A DNA stretch of 64,000 nt from Fimbriimonadaceae bacterium (GCA_019694835.1 JAIBBE010000160.1:1-64000); one strand, 5' to 3'. Shown: positions 48,853-58,817, counted from the first letter of the stretch. Translations and numbers: made by a program. Notes: generated from the letters alone by a model not told the origin.

Positions 48853-50943
48853 TTACGATCGACGAATCGTGTACATCTGGTTGCCAATCGCACGGGTTGC
48901 TTGTACGACTTCGGGCTTCGGACGGTCGCAAACGTCGAGGATTCCGAATCCCACGTTCCAGTAGTGGGCAGCATGTCCGGTCACAGGCATGTCGTACGCC
49001 TCGTACCAGTGCAAGCCAACGACGTTCCTCTGTCGCAGTGCGGTTGAGAGCATGTTGAAGATCACGTTGGGTGCTTCTGCCGTGGTCTGCTGGTTCCATC
49101 CGATGGAACCTTCCGCGTTGATCGGATTGCTCCACTCCGAGATGATCACCGGCTTGTTGAGTGAGTTGATCATCGCCCAGGGGAAGCTGTCGTTCTGAGC
49201 ATAGTTGTTGAAACTGAGCACGTCGACCGATTGGGCAGCCGCAGTCAGCACCTCGGGGGTGTAGTACCAGAACCGACAGCCCAAGTACAGCGCGGTGCAT
49301 CCAGAGGCGTTGAGCGCCCGCTTGACCTTCGTGAAGTAGGTCGAGGCAAATCGCTGAGTAAAGGACCGCAGATCCGCAACCATCGTCGCATTGAAGTTGG
49401 CCGGATTCAGGTCTACCGAACCTCGAACCGAGTTCCAAGATGCAAATCGAGTGCGCCATGCCGTGTTGAGTCGAGTGATGCTTGAGTATTTCGTGTTCAG
49501 GAACTGAACGAGGGCGGCCTTGGCTGGCTGGCTCGATGGTGCTCGGAGTGCTCCCAGGGCTAGCGAATAGCGAGACTGGTCCGTGCCATCCATGATGTGG
49601 CCCCAAGACTGCTCGTTGTCGACATACACGCCCATGAAGTTGCTTCGTCCGTTGTGATTGCGCAACAAGTCTCGGAACTTGGTCACCATCCAACTTTCGA
49701 AGTTCGAGGCGTAGGGATCCGGCAGTTTCATCCAAGCGATGTTCGGGCTGTCGAGCCGGGTCGGGAAGTCGTAAGTGTCCACGAAATACGTGTAAGGCAC
49801 ACTGTTGTCATAGACGAAGTCGTTGCACCAAGCACCGGCAGTGTTGAAGCCCCATGACAGGAGCCGCTGCTTCATCCGCTGTGTCCAAACGCCCCAATAG
49901 TCTTGGCCATACTTGCGGCGCAGGTTGTACTTGACGACGCTGAAACTCGTTACCGTTCCGCCACCTTGACCTTGGTACCGATCCTGGGTTCCGTACAGGT
50001 CGCCATCCGGGCCATTGGGAGAAGGAAGGCTCTGGAACATCGAGGTGCGGCCATCGACCCACGTGGGCATGATGTCGTGGATGCCCTGAAGGCCAAAGCT
50101 CCAAAATGGCTTCCCGGCTGGGCTGATCAGATACCGCTTGCCGCTCACGGTGCCGACGCGCCAGCGGGTACTGGTGCCCTGGTTGGGCAAGGAGGTCGTT
50201 CCATCGAGGTTGCCAGGGCCAGGATTCGCGGCCAGGTCGACTGTTTCAGCCTCTCGTGCATCGATCATGTCCTGCACCGTTCTCGTTTTGCCAGGCCAAT
50301 CGCGATAGGCGTACTGGAAGAACGAATCGGCGATCCCGTCCATGTTGTTGCGCATGACGAGGGTGCTGAAGTCCGAGAAACTCACCGAGGCTGGCTGGGC
50401 GCCGCTGTAGATGATTCGCCAGGAGTAGATCGAGTTGCGCGCAAAGCTCGATCCTACATTGATGCGTACATGCTTGGTGTCGAAAACCTGCGGGAAGTAC
50501 TTGACCCCGAATTGACGAGGATCGGTCTCACGGAAGACCATCACGTAACGAACCGTCTGGTTAGCCGGCACCACCATCTCGTACGCCAGACTGCCCGTGT
50601 AGTCGTTTTGGTCGGCACGGACTTGGAAGAGGAGGACCAGGTTGACTTGTCGGTTCTCCCGATTGGTCACGCACCAAGTCAGCATGTCCTGGTTGGACCA
50701 ATTCAATGGCGTCGAGAAGTCCTGACGAATCCGGCCACGGTCGGCGGTGTAGTCCACTCGAAATCGGGGGCCATCGGCGGTGTTTTCGGCGGGGAAGACC
50801 ACGGCATCGCTCCGGTAAAGGTAGTTGATGTCGGTGACCCGATCCGGGTTCAGCACGTCGGCTCTGGATTCGATGACGTCGGCATGGGCAACTCCAAAAC
50901 CCAGGACCCCCAACAGCGGGAAGAACTTTGCAAAGCGTCTCAT
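48853..50943 (-). CDS. Secreted agarase-like (GH50-type) glycoside hydrolase
   Basis: A 696-aa exported protein. The signal peptide is MRRFAKFFPLLGVLGFGVAHA. The N-terminal ~200 residues are a beta-rich, carbohydrate-binding-like region. The catalytic TIM barrel starts near YLISPAGKPFWSFGLQGIH and contains FMGVYVDNEQSWG (acid/base Glu) and KPVIISEWSNP (nucleophile Glu), as in beta-agarase-type enzymes. The ATG at 50943 follows AGGAGTGATC. Substrate (agar, porphyran or another galactan or plant polysaccharide) cannot be told. A terminator-like hairpin follows the gene. Confidence 0.78.
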   Translation of the reverse strand: MRRFAKFFPLLGVLGFGVAHADVIESRADVLNPDRVTDINYLYRSDAVVFPAENTADGPRFRVDYTADRGRIRQDFSTPLNWSNQDMLTWCVTNRENRQVNLVLLFQVRADQNDYTGSLAYEMVVPANQTVRYVMVFRETDPRQFGVKYFPQVFDTKHVRINVGSSFARNSIYSWRIIYSGAQPASVSFSDFSTLVMRNNMDGIADSFFQYAYRDWPGKTRTVQDMIDAREAETVDLAANPGPGNLDGTTSLPNQGTSTRWRVGTVSGKRYLISPAGKPFWSFGLQGIHDIMPTWVDGRTSMFQSLPSPNGPDGDLYGTQDRYQGQGGGTVTSFSVVKYNLRRKYGQDYWGVWTQRMKQRLLSWGFNTAGAWCNDFVYDNSVPYTYFVDTYDFPTRLDSPNIAWMKLPDPYASNFESWMVTKFRDLLRNHNGRSNFMGVYVDNEQSWGHIMDGTDQSRYSLALGALRAPSSQPAKAALVQFLNTKYSSITRLNTAWRTRFASWNSVRGSVDLNPANFNATMVADLRSFTQRFASTYFTKVKRALNASGCTALYLGCRFWYYTPEVLTAAAQSVDVLSFNNYAQNDSFPWAMINSLNKPVIISEWSNPINAEGSIGWNQQTTAEAPNVIFNMLSTALRQRNVVGLHWYEAYDMPVTGHAAHYWNVGFGILDVCDRPKPEVVQATRAIGNQMYTIRRS

Positions 50944-51094
50944 GATCACTCCTTTCCGTGAGAGGATCACCTAGAAGCCCGGCAAAGCCGCGAGAAAACG
51001 TCCAATCGACGTTCCCAGTCATTCGCCCTCCGGCAGTCGCCCTCATGGAGTTATCGGCAGAATTAAGCGGTGGCTTGAGCACACGGCAGCAGTC

Positions 51095-51355
51095 TTGGGT
51101 CCTCGTGAAACGACTCGTCAGCCGAGGCGTATTGAGATCGTGCGCAGACTCTTCACGGCATTGAAGGCCCTTCGCGATCCCGGGACTCCACGCTGGGCAA
51201 AAGTGGTGGCCTTGGCGGCCCTCCTCTACGTTGTCTCTCCGCTCGATGTCGTGCCCGATCTCGCGCCCGTGATTGGCTGGATTGATGACCTGGGAGTGGC
51301 GGCGATGGCGGTGTCGGCGCTGCTTTCATCGACGCGACAGGCATCGTTGCGCTAG
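51095..51355 (+). CDS. DUF1232 (YkvA-like) small membrane protein
   Basis: An 86-aa protein with the DUF1232 signature ALRDPGTPRWAKVVALAALLY followed by VVSPLDVVPDLAPVIGWIDD. The conserved SPLD(V/L)-P-D motif is complete; function is unknown. The real start may be the GTG at about 51140, since the first residues are unconserved. Confidence 0.75.
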   Translation: MGPRETTRQPRRIEIVRRLFTALKALRDPGTPRWAKVVALAALLYVVSPLDVVPDLAPVIGWIDDLGVAAMAVSALLSSTRQASLR

Positions 51356-51445
51356 GCTCAATCGTCTTATCTTGTTCAGTCCGAAATTCGGGTACTCTAC
51401 GCCCATTCTGTTAGTAGGACTCAATTCGAGCAAGTGACACCAACA

Positions 51446-53164
51446 ATGAACGACGACATGTTGACGCCAACCGGCGAACCGACTTCGGCAACGACCGCTG
51501 TGCAAACCCCGGTCCCTGCCGAACCGGAAGCAGCCACCGGCGTCGCGCCTGAAACCACGACCATGACCGCCGAGGCTCCTGCAGCCGAAGCTCCGACCCC
51601 CGAACCCGCCCCTGAGTTCACCGCCCCCGAGCCGGCTCCCGAGCCGCCTGCACCGGTAGTTGAAGCTCAGGCTCCTCCTGCCCCTGCCCCCGAGCCCCCT
51701 GCGAAGCCGGTCGAATCGATGGACGACACCGACCTTTTTGCAGCCGCGATGGCCGAGCTGGAGCAGAAGGACGACAGCGACACCTCGTACCGCAAGCTCA
51801 CCAAGGGCGATCGCGTCGAAGCGACCGTTATTCAAGTCGAACGGGATCGGGTTTTCGTTGACCTCGGCACCAAGTCTGAGGGTGTGGTTCCGCTGGCCGA
51901 GTTGACCGAGGAGTACCTCGAATCGGCCCACGGTCACGTCCAGCCAGGGGACAAGATTCAAGTCGTGGTGCTTCGAGGCGAGGGTGGCGAAGGCAACCCC
52001 ATCGTTTCAAAGAAGCGTGCCGAGTTCGAGGAAACGTGGAATCGGATCGTCGAGTCGTTTGGTGATGGCAAGACCATGACCGCGCAGGTCGTGGATCGTG
52101 TCAAGGGTGGCTTGGTCGTTGACATCGGAGTCCGAGGATTTGTCCCCGCGACTCACGTTGGCAATGGCAAGCTTCGCAACATCGAGAAGTACGTCGGCCA
52201 GTCGATCTCACTCAAGATCATCGAAATCGATCGTGAGCGAAAGAAGGTCGTTCTGTCCAATAAGCTCGCTGAAGACGAGAAGCGCGAGAACGTCAAGGGT
52301 GAGATCTTCTCGAAGGTTAACCCGGGTGACATCCTCGAGGGAACGGTTCGACGACTGACCGATTACGGTGCTTTCGTGGATCTCGGCGGTATCGACGGCC
52401 TCCTGCACATCAGCGAGATGTCGTGGATGCGCATCAACCATCCGAAGGAAGTTCTCAAGGAAGGCCAGAAGATCAAGGTGATGGTCCTTCGGCTCGATCC
52501 GAACGTCAGCAAGATCAGCCTCGGCCTCCGCCAAGTGCTCCCCGATCCGTGGAATCTCATTCGCGAGAACTACAAGATCGGCCAGAAAATTCAGTGCAAG
52601 ATCAACCGACTCGTCCAAAGCGGAGCGTTCGTTAAGCTTCCCGAGGGCGCCGAGGCGTTCCTCCCCGTCAGCGAGATCTCGACCCGACGCATCAACAAGC
52701 CGGGCGACGTTCTCGTCGAAGGCCAGGATGTCGAACTCTCGATCATTGATCTGCGACCCGACGAGCGACGCATGGTGCTCAGCCTTCGCGGATCACAGCC
52801 GCTGGAGCCCCGCACTGGCTACGATCCGGGTGGCGGATATGGCGGTGGTGGCGGCGGTGGCTACGACGACGACTTCCGCAAAGGCCCCGGTGCGAAGAAG
52901 GGTGGCAAGAAGCGCGGTGGTCGCGGTGGTCGCGGCGACGAGGACGAATTCGATGGTCCGATTATGGGTCGCGTCCCAACCGGTGGAGCCACGATTGGTG
53001 AGCGCCTCGGTCTCCTGAAGGGCTTCCTTGGTCGCCCCGACGAGGACGACGAAGAGGTAACCGAAGATGTCGAAGCTGAAACGACGGCTGAAGTCGTCGC
53101 AGAAGCTCCCACCGAGCCTGCAGTGGAAACTACCACCGAACCTAGCGAAAAGACTGAAGAGTAA
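51446..53164 (+). CDS. rpsA: Ribosomal protein S1-like protein with four S1 domains and extended tails
   Basis: A 572-aa RNA-binding protein. Four S1 domains span about 115-455 (GDRVEATVIQVERDRVFVDLG; FGDGKTMTAQVVDRVKGGLV; GDILEGTVRRLTDYGAFVDL; GQKIQCKINRLVQSGAFVKL). It fits S1, which feeds mRNA to the 30S subunit. An N-terminal ~95-residue Pro/Ala/Glu tail and a C-terminal Gly-rich (GGGYGGGGGGGYDDD) and RGG-like, then acidic, tail are unusual. I prefer the ATG at 51446; a GTG at 51434 is in frame. An intrinsic terminator follows. Confidence 0.85.
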   Translation: MNDDMLTPTGEPTSATTAVQTPVPAEPEAATGVAPETTTMTAEAPAAEAPTPEPAPEFTAPEPAPEPPAPVVEAQAPPAPAPEPPAKPVESMDDTDLFAAAMAELEQKDDSDTSYRKLTKGDRVEATVIQVERDRVFVDLGTKSEGVVPLAELTEEYLESAHGHVQPGDKIQVVVLRGEGGEGNPIVSKKRAEFEETWNRIVESFGDGKTMTAQVVDRVKGGLVVDIGVRGFVPATHVGNGKLRNIEKYVGQSISLKIIEIDRERKKVVLSNKLAEDEKRENVKGEIFSKVNPGDILEGTVRRLTDYGAFVDLGGIDGLLHISEMSWMRINHPKEVLKEGQKIKVMVLRLDPNVSKISLGLRQVLPDPWNLIRENYKIGQKIQCKINRLVQSGAFVKLPEGAEAFLPVSEISTRRINKPGDVLVEGQDVELSIIDLRPDERRMVLSLRGSQPLEPRTGYDPGGGYGGGGGGGYDDDFRKGPGAKKGGKKRGGRGGRGDEDEFDGPIMGRVPTGGATIGERLGLLKGFLGRPDEDDEEVTEDVEAETTAEVVAEAPTEPAVETTTEPSEKTEE

Positions 53165-53188
53165 TCTTCTCCTGCGCTGGAAGAATAT

Positions 53189-53223
53189 CCCTGTCCGAAC
53201 TTTCGGGCAGGGCTGTTTTTTTT
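53189..53223 (+). terminator. Intrinsic terminator of the S1 gene
   Basis: A 10-bp stem with one G-T pair (53189-53198 with 53203-53212, loop ACTT) followed by CTG and eight Ts (53216-53223), 25 bases after the stop codon. This is the most canonical terminator in the window. Confidence 0.92.
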
Positions 53224-53315
53224 GTAGGCTGGACTTCCCCCTCAACAAACTTCGCAATTTCGCTGGCATAACCCTCACGTTTCTCATGGAATGCCCCCCT
53301 TGGAGAACGTGAAAC

Positions 53316-53543
53316 ATGGTCGTCAGTGCGTACCCTAATACCCTGGTCTCGGCGATGAGCGCGATCCGAGTATCGGAAGCTCAGATGCACGCCGTCGCGA
53401 CCCAAATCGGCCGAGGCGATTTCAACGCGATGCCGGAAGCCATGAGCAGCATGACCGTCGCCAAACTGGCCCACTCCGTTGCCCTCAAGGTGCTGCAGGA
53501 GGCCGATGAGATGACCCGAAGCACTCTGGACCTGCTCGCCTAG
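53316..53543 (+). CDS. Small YjfB-like (putative motility) protein
   Basis: A 75-aa protein. Its pattern (short N terminus, then SAIRVSEAQMHAVATQIGRGD, and a C-terminal VALKVLQEADEMTRSTLDLL) recalls the YjfB_motility family of small proteins seen near flagellar functions, though the match is weak by eye. It stands alone between S1 and purA. Confidence 0.5.
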   Translation: MVVSAYPNTLVSAMSAIRVSEAQMHAVATQIGRGDFNAMPEAMSSMTVAKLAHSVALKVLQEADEMTRSTLDLLA

Positions 53544-53651
53544 GCCCAGAGTTCTCTTCCTTGGCAGCGTCAGCCAATGCGAACTCCGCCGTCCCAGTCC
53601 CCGTGCGAAGGTATACTTCTCATTCCCGCGTGACCGCCGCGGATCAAGGGT

Positions 53652-54941
53652 ATGCCAACGCTCGTCATCGTCGGCGCTCAGTGGGGCGACGAAGCCAAAG
53701 GGAAGATAGTCGATGTACTGGGCGATTCGGCCCGGTACGTAGTGCGCTACAGCGGAGGCAATAACGCTGGCCACACCGTCATCGTCGGAGCCGAGGAATT
53801 CAAGTTCCACCTGATTCCAGCCGGAATTCTCCATCCTGAAGCCACGGCAGTCCTTGGCAGCGGGATGGTGATCTGCCCCAAGAGCCTGCTCGAAGAGCTC
53901 GACCGAACGCTCGCGAAGCGAGCCCGAATCGGCACCCTTAAGATCAGTTCGTCGGCCCACGTCGTTTTTCCCTACCACCGGTTGCTGGACCAACTGGAGG
54001 AAGAAGCCCGGGGCGAGAACAAGATCGGCACGACATCCCGCGGAATTGGCCCAGCTTACGAGGATAAAGTTGCACGAATCGGCATTCGGATGGCCGAGTT
54101 CGTCAATCCCGAGCGGTTTCGTCGGCGGCTCGCCGATGTTCTCGCTGTCAAAAACCGGATGCTCGGGCTGTTCGGTCAACCCCCGCTCGACTTCGACACC
54201 CTATTCAACGAGTACGAGGCGTATGCCGAGCGGCTCAAGCCGTTCGTGGCCGACACCGATGTCATCCTTCAGAACGCGGTCGAAGCGAACGAGCGAGTGA
54301 TGTTCGAAGGTGCACAGGGCACTTTCCTCGACCTCGATTGCGGCACCTATCCGTACGTGACGAGCAGCCACCCGACGGCAGGAGGCGCCTGTCTGGGGAC
54401 GGGTGTCGGGCCAAGGCACATCAACTCGGTACTCGGCGTCGCGAAAGCCTACACGACCCGAGTTGGCGCCGGTCCGTTTCCGACTGAGCAGGAAAACTCG
54501 GCCGGGGAGAGGATTCGCGAACAGGGCAACGAATACGGGACGACTACGGGGCGCGGTCGGCGCTGCGGATGGCTCGATCTCGTGGTCTTGCGTCAATCCT
54601 GCCGCCTCAATTCGCTCAGCGGTCTCATTCTTACCCGACTCGATGTCTTGAGCGGCTTCGAAAAGCTGCCGGTGGCGGTGGCTTATGACCTCGACGGCCA
54701 GCGCATCGATCACTTGCCCGCCGACGTAGCCGATTTCGCCTGCTGCAATCCCGTGTACGAGACCCTCGACGGATGGGACGCGGACCTGCGCAAGACGCGA
54801 AGCCTGAACGACCTTCCCTCGTCGGCGCAGCGCTATCTTGAGTTCATTGCAGACCACACCAAGACCCCGATCGCCATCCTGAGCATCGGTCCGGATCGCG
54901 ACGAGACGGTCGTCCTGCGTCCGGACCTCATCTGGGGTTAG
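53652..54941 (+). CDS. purA: Adenylosuccinate synthetase
   Basis: A 429-aa enzyme of AMP synthesis (IMP plus aspartate plus GTP to adenylosuccinate). The P-loop-like GAQWGDEAKGKIVD, the GGNNAGHTV motif, the substrate loop GTTSRGIGPAYEDK and the signature QGTFLDLDCGTYPYVTSSHP are all complete. Length is normal. Its stop overlaps by 4 bases the stop of the convergent subtilase gene. Confidence 0.97.
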   Translation: MPTLVIVGAQWGDEAKGKIVDVLGDSARYVVRYSGGNNAGHTVIVGAEEFKFHLIPAGILHPEATAVLGSGMVICPKSLLEELDRTLAKRARIGTLKISSSAHVVFPYHRLLDQLEEEARGENKIGTTSRGIGPAYEDKVARIGIRMAEFVNPERFRRRLADVLAVKNRMLGLFGQPPLDFDTLFNEYEAYAERLKPFVADTDVILQNAVEANERVMFEGAQGTFLDLDCGTYPYVTSSHPTAGGACLGTGVGPRHINSVLGVAKAYTTRVGAGPFPTEQENSAGERIREQGNEYGTTTGRGRRCGWLDLVVLRQSCRLNSLSGLILTRLDVLSGFEKLPVAVAYDLDGQRIDHLPADVADFACCNPVYETLDGWDADLRKTRSLNDLPSSAQRYLEFIADHTKTPIAILSIGPDRDETVVLRPDLIWG

Positions 54942-57610
54942 TCTCCGGCTAGACCGTAATTCCCGGAGAGGATCGCGTAGTCGCCGATGCTGATTTCTAG
55001 GTCGCCATCAAGGTCGGCCCTTCGATCCCAACCGGTATCGCCCTCGAAAGAACCGTAGGCGGCGCTAAGAACTGCATAGTCGCTAATGCCGATTTCGTTG
55101 TCGCTGTCGCAGTCGCCTACGTAGAGCGTCATGTCGGGGACGTAGATTGCGTCGATGGGGAGGGCGGGTTCATTGAGCGGAGGATAGATCTTGCCGAGGT
55201 AGCCCGGTCCCTCCCAACCTCCCGACGCGTACTCAGGATCGTCGTTGATATTGGTTAAGCGGAAATACATGCGATAGGCGCCAGTAACCTCGGGTGGAAT
55301 CGCGACTTGGATGTGCCCGGTACCGGAGTTGTAGGCGTATTCTCGGCGGCTGTTGGGGATGTAGTTTCCACCTTCGTCGCGGAAGTCAACGACGCAAGCA
55401 GGCGGCAGGGCACCGAGGTAGATCGGATTGGAGCCGAGTTGGCCGAGGTCGACCGTTACCTGGATCCCTTCGATTGGTTCCGCGCGGAAGGCAACGTACT
55501 GGCCGTCTGTCTTGACGGCTCGACCGACAATGACGTGCCGATTGCTAATCGCGTTTGCGACCTCTAGATATGAGAAGCCCGGAGGAAGGATGGACGATAG
55601 GAGATCGCGCAGATAACCAGCTTGAAAGCCGTCGAAAATGACAGCGAGGTTATTCCTTGAGTCGTAGCCGACGACCTCTTCGAACTCGTTGACGTCCTGG
55701 CAAATTCCGTTGATAGCCGGGAAGGTGCGATCAAAGGCGTGGTCTTCCAGATCCCACAGTATCGGCAAGATTTCGCCCGTGTCGATTCTTGAGTAGCCCG
55801 CCCCCAGATTGGAGTTACTTAGGCGATTGCACCAAGTGTAACCCAAGTACGAATACCAAGGCAAACTTCCCCAAGTCTGACCATTATATGAATACGCGAA
55901 GTAGCCACCTCCAGGACCGACTGTCTGAGTCAGTAATCCGTTGTCATTTAATGCCGTGCCTGAACCTCCTCCCCAACCCGGAGCGAAGCCTGGGTCGTAT
56001 GGTGTTCCATTGAGGGGCCAGACGAACGAACGCGGCAAGCTGCCGTTGATTCGACCGATGATTGAGCCAGCCTCATTGAGGTCAAAGGGCTCGCCGTCGC
56101 TGCCAAGGTTGTTTGGCATGCGAGTGGTAGTGCCATCGGCATACCGATACGGCCAGGCATTCGGAGAGAACGCCGAGAGGGCTACGTCACCTCGGTTGTT
56201 GACTGCGACCGCAATATCACCCAAGGCCCCCGAGGGCAACGTTCCAATGCCCATAGGGATAGCGGAGTTAGGCCATTTCGTGGCTCTGACATCGTTGCCG
56301 ACTCCACTCCAACCAACGACCTCCCCGAGATCGTTGATTCCTCGGGCTGTGCTGCTGGTGAATCCCGCGAGAGGAGGAAGTGCCGTGATTCTATATTGGA
56401 GGTTTTGAGGCCAGCCAAGTAGTGAAGACCCTATGTTCGTCCTTCCCCATCCCCAGTACATGTCGTTGCCGGGCTTGAAGGCTGGGTCCCCAGGAGGTAC
56501 TTCCACACCTAAGTCGCGGCAGCACCGGAACAGGCGCATCTGCGCGGCGTACAGATCGATGCCGGGGTTTTGCACAAGGATGAGGGCAAGCGAGCCCGCC
56601 ACCAACGGCGCGGAGTAACTCGTACCCGTAACGGTCCCGTAGCCGCCACCCTTGTTCGTGGTCAGAAGCTGAGTTCCCGGTGCGAAGATATCGACGCCTT
56701 TGCCGTAGTTGCTAAAGCTCGCTTTGGCGTCGTTCTGGTCCGTCGAGCCGACGACGATGACACGCTTATGGTCCCAATCGAGGTCGGGGTCGGGCAAGGT
56801 CTTCGTGTCCACGTTGCCGTTGCCGACTCCCCAGACGGAAACCGCGCCATGGTCCCAGGCGTACTCACCCGTCGTCTCGACCGCCGGAACCTCGACGTGA
56901 TCGTAGCTGGTGTTGATGACCTTGGCCCCATGATCCACGGCCCAAGTGATGCCTTCAAGAATGTCCGACATCAGCGCCGTGCCATTGATCTGGTTGGAAA
57001 TCCGGATCGGCATGAACGGGCTCGCGTTGGCGACACCGGCGATGCCGATGCCGTTGTTGCCGGTCGCGCAGGCAAGGCCGGTAACGCGGGTACCGTGGCC
57101 CGTCGAGTGAATGTCGGACACATCGCCGCCATCGGCTTGGGCCAGATTCGAGACCGCGTTGTAGCCGGGCACCCGGTTCTGGAGGTCGGGGTGAGTGAGG
57201 TCAACTCCCGTGTCGGTAATCGCGATGACGACCGAGGCGCTCCCCGCCGTAGCATCCCAGGCACGCGGAGCGCTCACCTGGAAGAGGTGCCACTGCTGCA
57301 TGACCTGGGGATCGTTGGGGATTTCGATCGGGTGGCAGAAGTAGTCTGGGTGGGCGTATTCGAAATCGCCGGTCGCCATGAGCTGCCGACCGTACGCAAG
57401 CGGATCATGCTTGGAAGGAACCTGAACGGCAACGACTCCCAGCTTATCGAGTCTCAGTTTGACATCCAGACCGCGCAGGGCTTTGTTGGCCCCGACCTTG
57501 GGTTTGACCAAGAGGCGACCGCTGTAGTCGACGCCTACCACGAGCGATCTCTCCGAAAGAGCCGGCACAACCAGCGATAAGAGGGTCAAGGCCAACAGGA
57601 TTCTTCTCAT
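54938..57610 (-). CDS. Secreted subtilase (S8) with HAF-type repeats and dockerin-like end
   Basis: An 890-aa exported protease. Signal peptide MRRILLALTLLSLVVPALS, propeptide to about 105, then the S8 domain: D133 in AITDTGVDL, H172 in STGHGTRVTG and S331 in TGTSYSAP. After it comes a region with repeated GINDLGEVVGWSG-type units (about 395-690), the HAF extracellular repeat pattern, and a C-terminal DCDSDNEIGISDYAVLSAAYG / ADLDGDLEISIGDYAILSGNYG pair, a type-I dockerin-like calcium-binding motif. It is an extracellular or surface-attached protease; dockerin function (cohesin partner) is unproven since none is visible. Confidence 0.88.
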   Translation of the reverse strand: MRRILLALTLLSLVVPALSERSLVVGVDYSGRLLVKPKVGANKALRGLDVKLRLDKLGVVAVQVPSKHDPLAYGRQLMATGDFEYAHPDYFCHPIEIPNDPQVMQQWHLFQVSAPRAWDATAGSASVVIAITDTGVDLTHPDLQNRVPGYNAVSNLAQADGGDVSDIHSTGHGTRVTGLACATGNNGIGIAGVANASPFMPIRISNQINGTALMSDILEGITWAVDHGAKVINTSYDHVEVPAVETTGEYAWDHGAVSVWGVGNGNVDTKTLPDPDLDWDHKRVIVVGSTDQNDAKASFSNYGKGVDIFAPGTQLLTTNKGGGYGTVTGTSYSAPLVAGSLALILVQNPGIDLYAAQMRLFRCCRDLGVEVPPGDPAFKPGNDMYWGWGRTNIGSSLLGWPQNLQYRITALPPLAGFTSSTARGINDLGEVVGWSGVGNDVRATKWPNSAIPMGIGTLPSGALGDIAVAVNNRGDVALSAFSPNAWPYRYADGTTTRMPNNLGSDGEPFDLNEAGSIIGRINGSLPRSFVWPLNGTPYDPGFAPGWGGGSGTALNDNGLLTQTVGPGGGYFAYSYNGQTWGSLPWYSYLGYTWCNRLSNSNLGAGYSRIDTGEILPILWDLEDHAFDRTFPAINGICQDVNEFEEVVGYDSRNNLAVIFDGFQAGYLRDLLSSILPPGFSYLEVANAISNRHVIVGRAVKTDGQYVAFRAEPIEGIQVTVDLGQLGSNPIYLGALPPACVVDFRDEGGNYIPNSRREYAYNSGTGHIQVAIPPEVTGAYRMYFRLTNINDDPEYASGGWEGPGYLGKIYPPLNEPALPIDAIYVPDMTLYVGDCDSDNEIGISDYAVLSAAYGSFEGDTGWDRRADLDGDLEISIGDYAILSGNYGLAGD

Positions 57611-57734
57611 TTCAATTTCCCCGAATAGGATTATTGCGAAGAGATTGTGAATCTGAGCCTTACTTGAAAAACTGGCCCTCGTACCCAGCTTCTTCACTGG
57701 CGAGAGGCTTTGGGCGTCGTGCTATAACGAGTAC

Positions 57735-58232
57735 ATGGCCGATCGACTTTGGGCACCGTGGCGTTTTGCCTACATCGAATCTACCGAGACGCCGGGCTGC
57801 ATCTTCGTCGAACTTCCCAAGCAGGACCGCGACCGCGAAAATCTCATTCTCTATCGCGGCAAATGCGCTTTCGTCATGCTCAATGCCTACCCGTACACCA
57901 ACGGCCACCTGATGATCGCGCCTTACAAACACACGGCCGAATTGGCGGAACTCGACGATGCTGAACTGCTCGAAATCAACCAGTTGCTCGCGGCCGCGGT
58001 GGATTGGCTTAAAAAGGCCTACTCGCCGGATGGCTTCAATGTCGGCATCAACCTCGGGCGCGCGGCCGGGGCTGGCATTCCGACCCACGTCCACTGGCAC
58101 GTCGTGCCGCGCTGGAACGGCGACACGAACTTCATGACGACGGTCGGCGATGTGCGGGTCTTGCCCCAAAGCTTGGAGCAGAGTTTCGACCGCATTCGGA
58201 TGATTGTCGACGGCTGGGCCGAAGGCCGCTAA
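57735..58232 (+). CDS. HIT-family hydrolase
   Basis: A 165-aa protein with the histidine triad HVHWHVVPRW near residue 116 and N-terminal LWAPWRFAYIE. HIT proteins hydrolyse or transfer nucleotides (Ap4A phosphorylase-like or Hint-like). The WAPWR start is typical of the bacterial Ap4A/HIT group. Confidence 0.9.
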   Translation: MADRLWAPWRFAYIESTETPGCIFVELPKQDRDRENLILYRGKCAFVMLNAYPYTNGHLMIAPYKHTAELAELDDAELLEINQLLAAAVDWLKKAYSPDGFNVGINLGRAAGAGIPTHVHWHVVPRWNGDTNFMTTVGDVRVLPQSLEQSFDRIRMIVDGWAEGR

Positions 58233-58274
58233 CACGATGTATCAATCCCGACCCGACAGGCACTTATCCTACAA

Positions 58275-58817
58275 ATGACCGCTTGTAATCGTTTTTGGAA
58301 TGGCCTCGCAGCGCTGGCATCGGGTGAAACCGATCCAGAGACCCAAATGCACATGGAGACTTGCGCCGACTGCCAGGCAAAGCTCACCGAGCTAACGCAG
58401 GCCGTGCAGGCTATGAAGCGTCCGGAATATGACGCCCCGCGAGACCAAGTCTTGATGGCCGCTAGTCTCATGCCCGTTCAGCAGCGACGACGGTTCCTGG
58501 CTTCGTTGCTCAGTTCAAGTCTCGCGGCCGCCGGTGCCCGATCCGCCGTTGCCGAGTCGTTCCAGATGACCTTTCAACACGACGATCTGACGACTCGCGT
58601 GATGGTCTCGAAAGTGGACAGAGGTTGGGAAGTGATGACCCGGATCCCCGAGCAGTGGCTCGCGACGACCTTGGACGGCGACGTTCAGTCGGATGCAGAG
58701 GGGCGGTTCTCATTCGTGGCCCCTGATCTCGACCAAACCGGCTTCATCCTGCGTCGAGGCGATGTCGAGGTCCAGATTCCTTCCGCCCGGGAGGCGATGC
58801 CCGGTGGAACCGAATAG
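58275..58817 (+). CDS. Zinc-finger anti-sigma-like protein
   Basis: A 180-aa protein. The N-terminal HMETCADC motif (H26, C30, C33) is the H-x3-C-x2-C zinc site of ZAS anti-sigma factors, and RRRFLASLLSSSLAAAGA may be a membrane or export segment. The C-terminal part is beta-rich and unassigned. Its stop overlaps the start of the CHAT gene, so they are translationally coupled. No sigma gene is adjacent, which is unusual. Confidence 0.7.
   Translation: MTACNRFWNGLAALASGETDPETQMHMETCADCQAKLTELTQAVQAMKRPEYDAPRDQVLMAASLMPVQQRRRFLASLLSSSLAAAGARSAVAESFQMTFQHDDLTTRVMVSKVDRGWEVMTRIPEQWLATTLDGDVQSDAEGRFSFVAPDLDQTGFILRRGDVEVQIPSAREAMPGGTE

Noticed and set aside
50978..51100. Coding segment between the agarase-like gene and DUF1232
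   Set aside because: Open frames here are short, overlap the agarase 5' end in antisense and lack family features.
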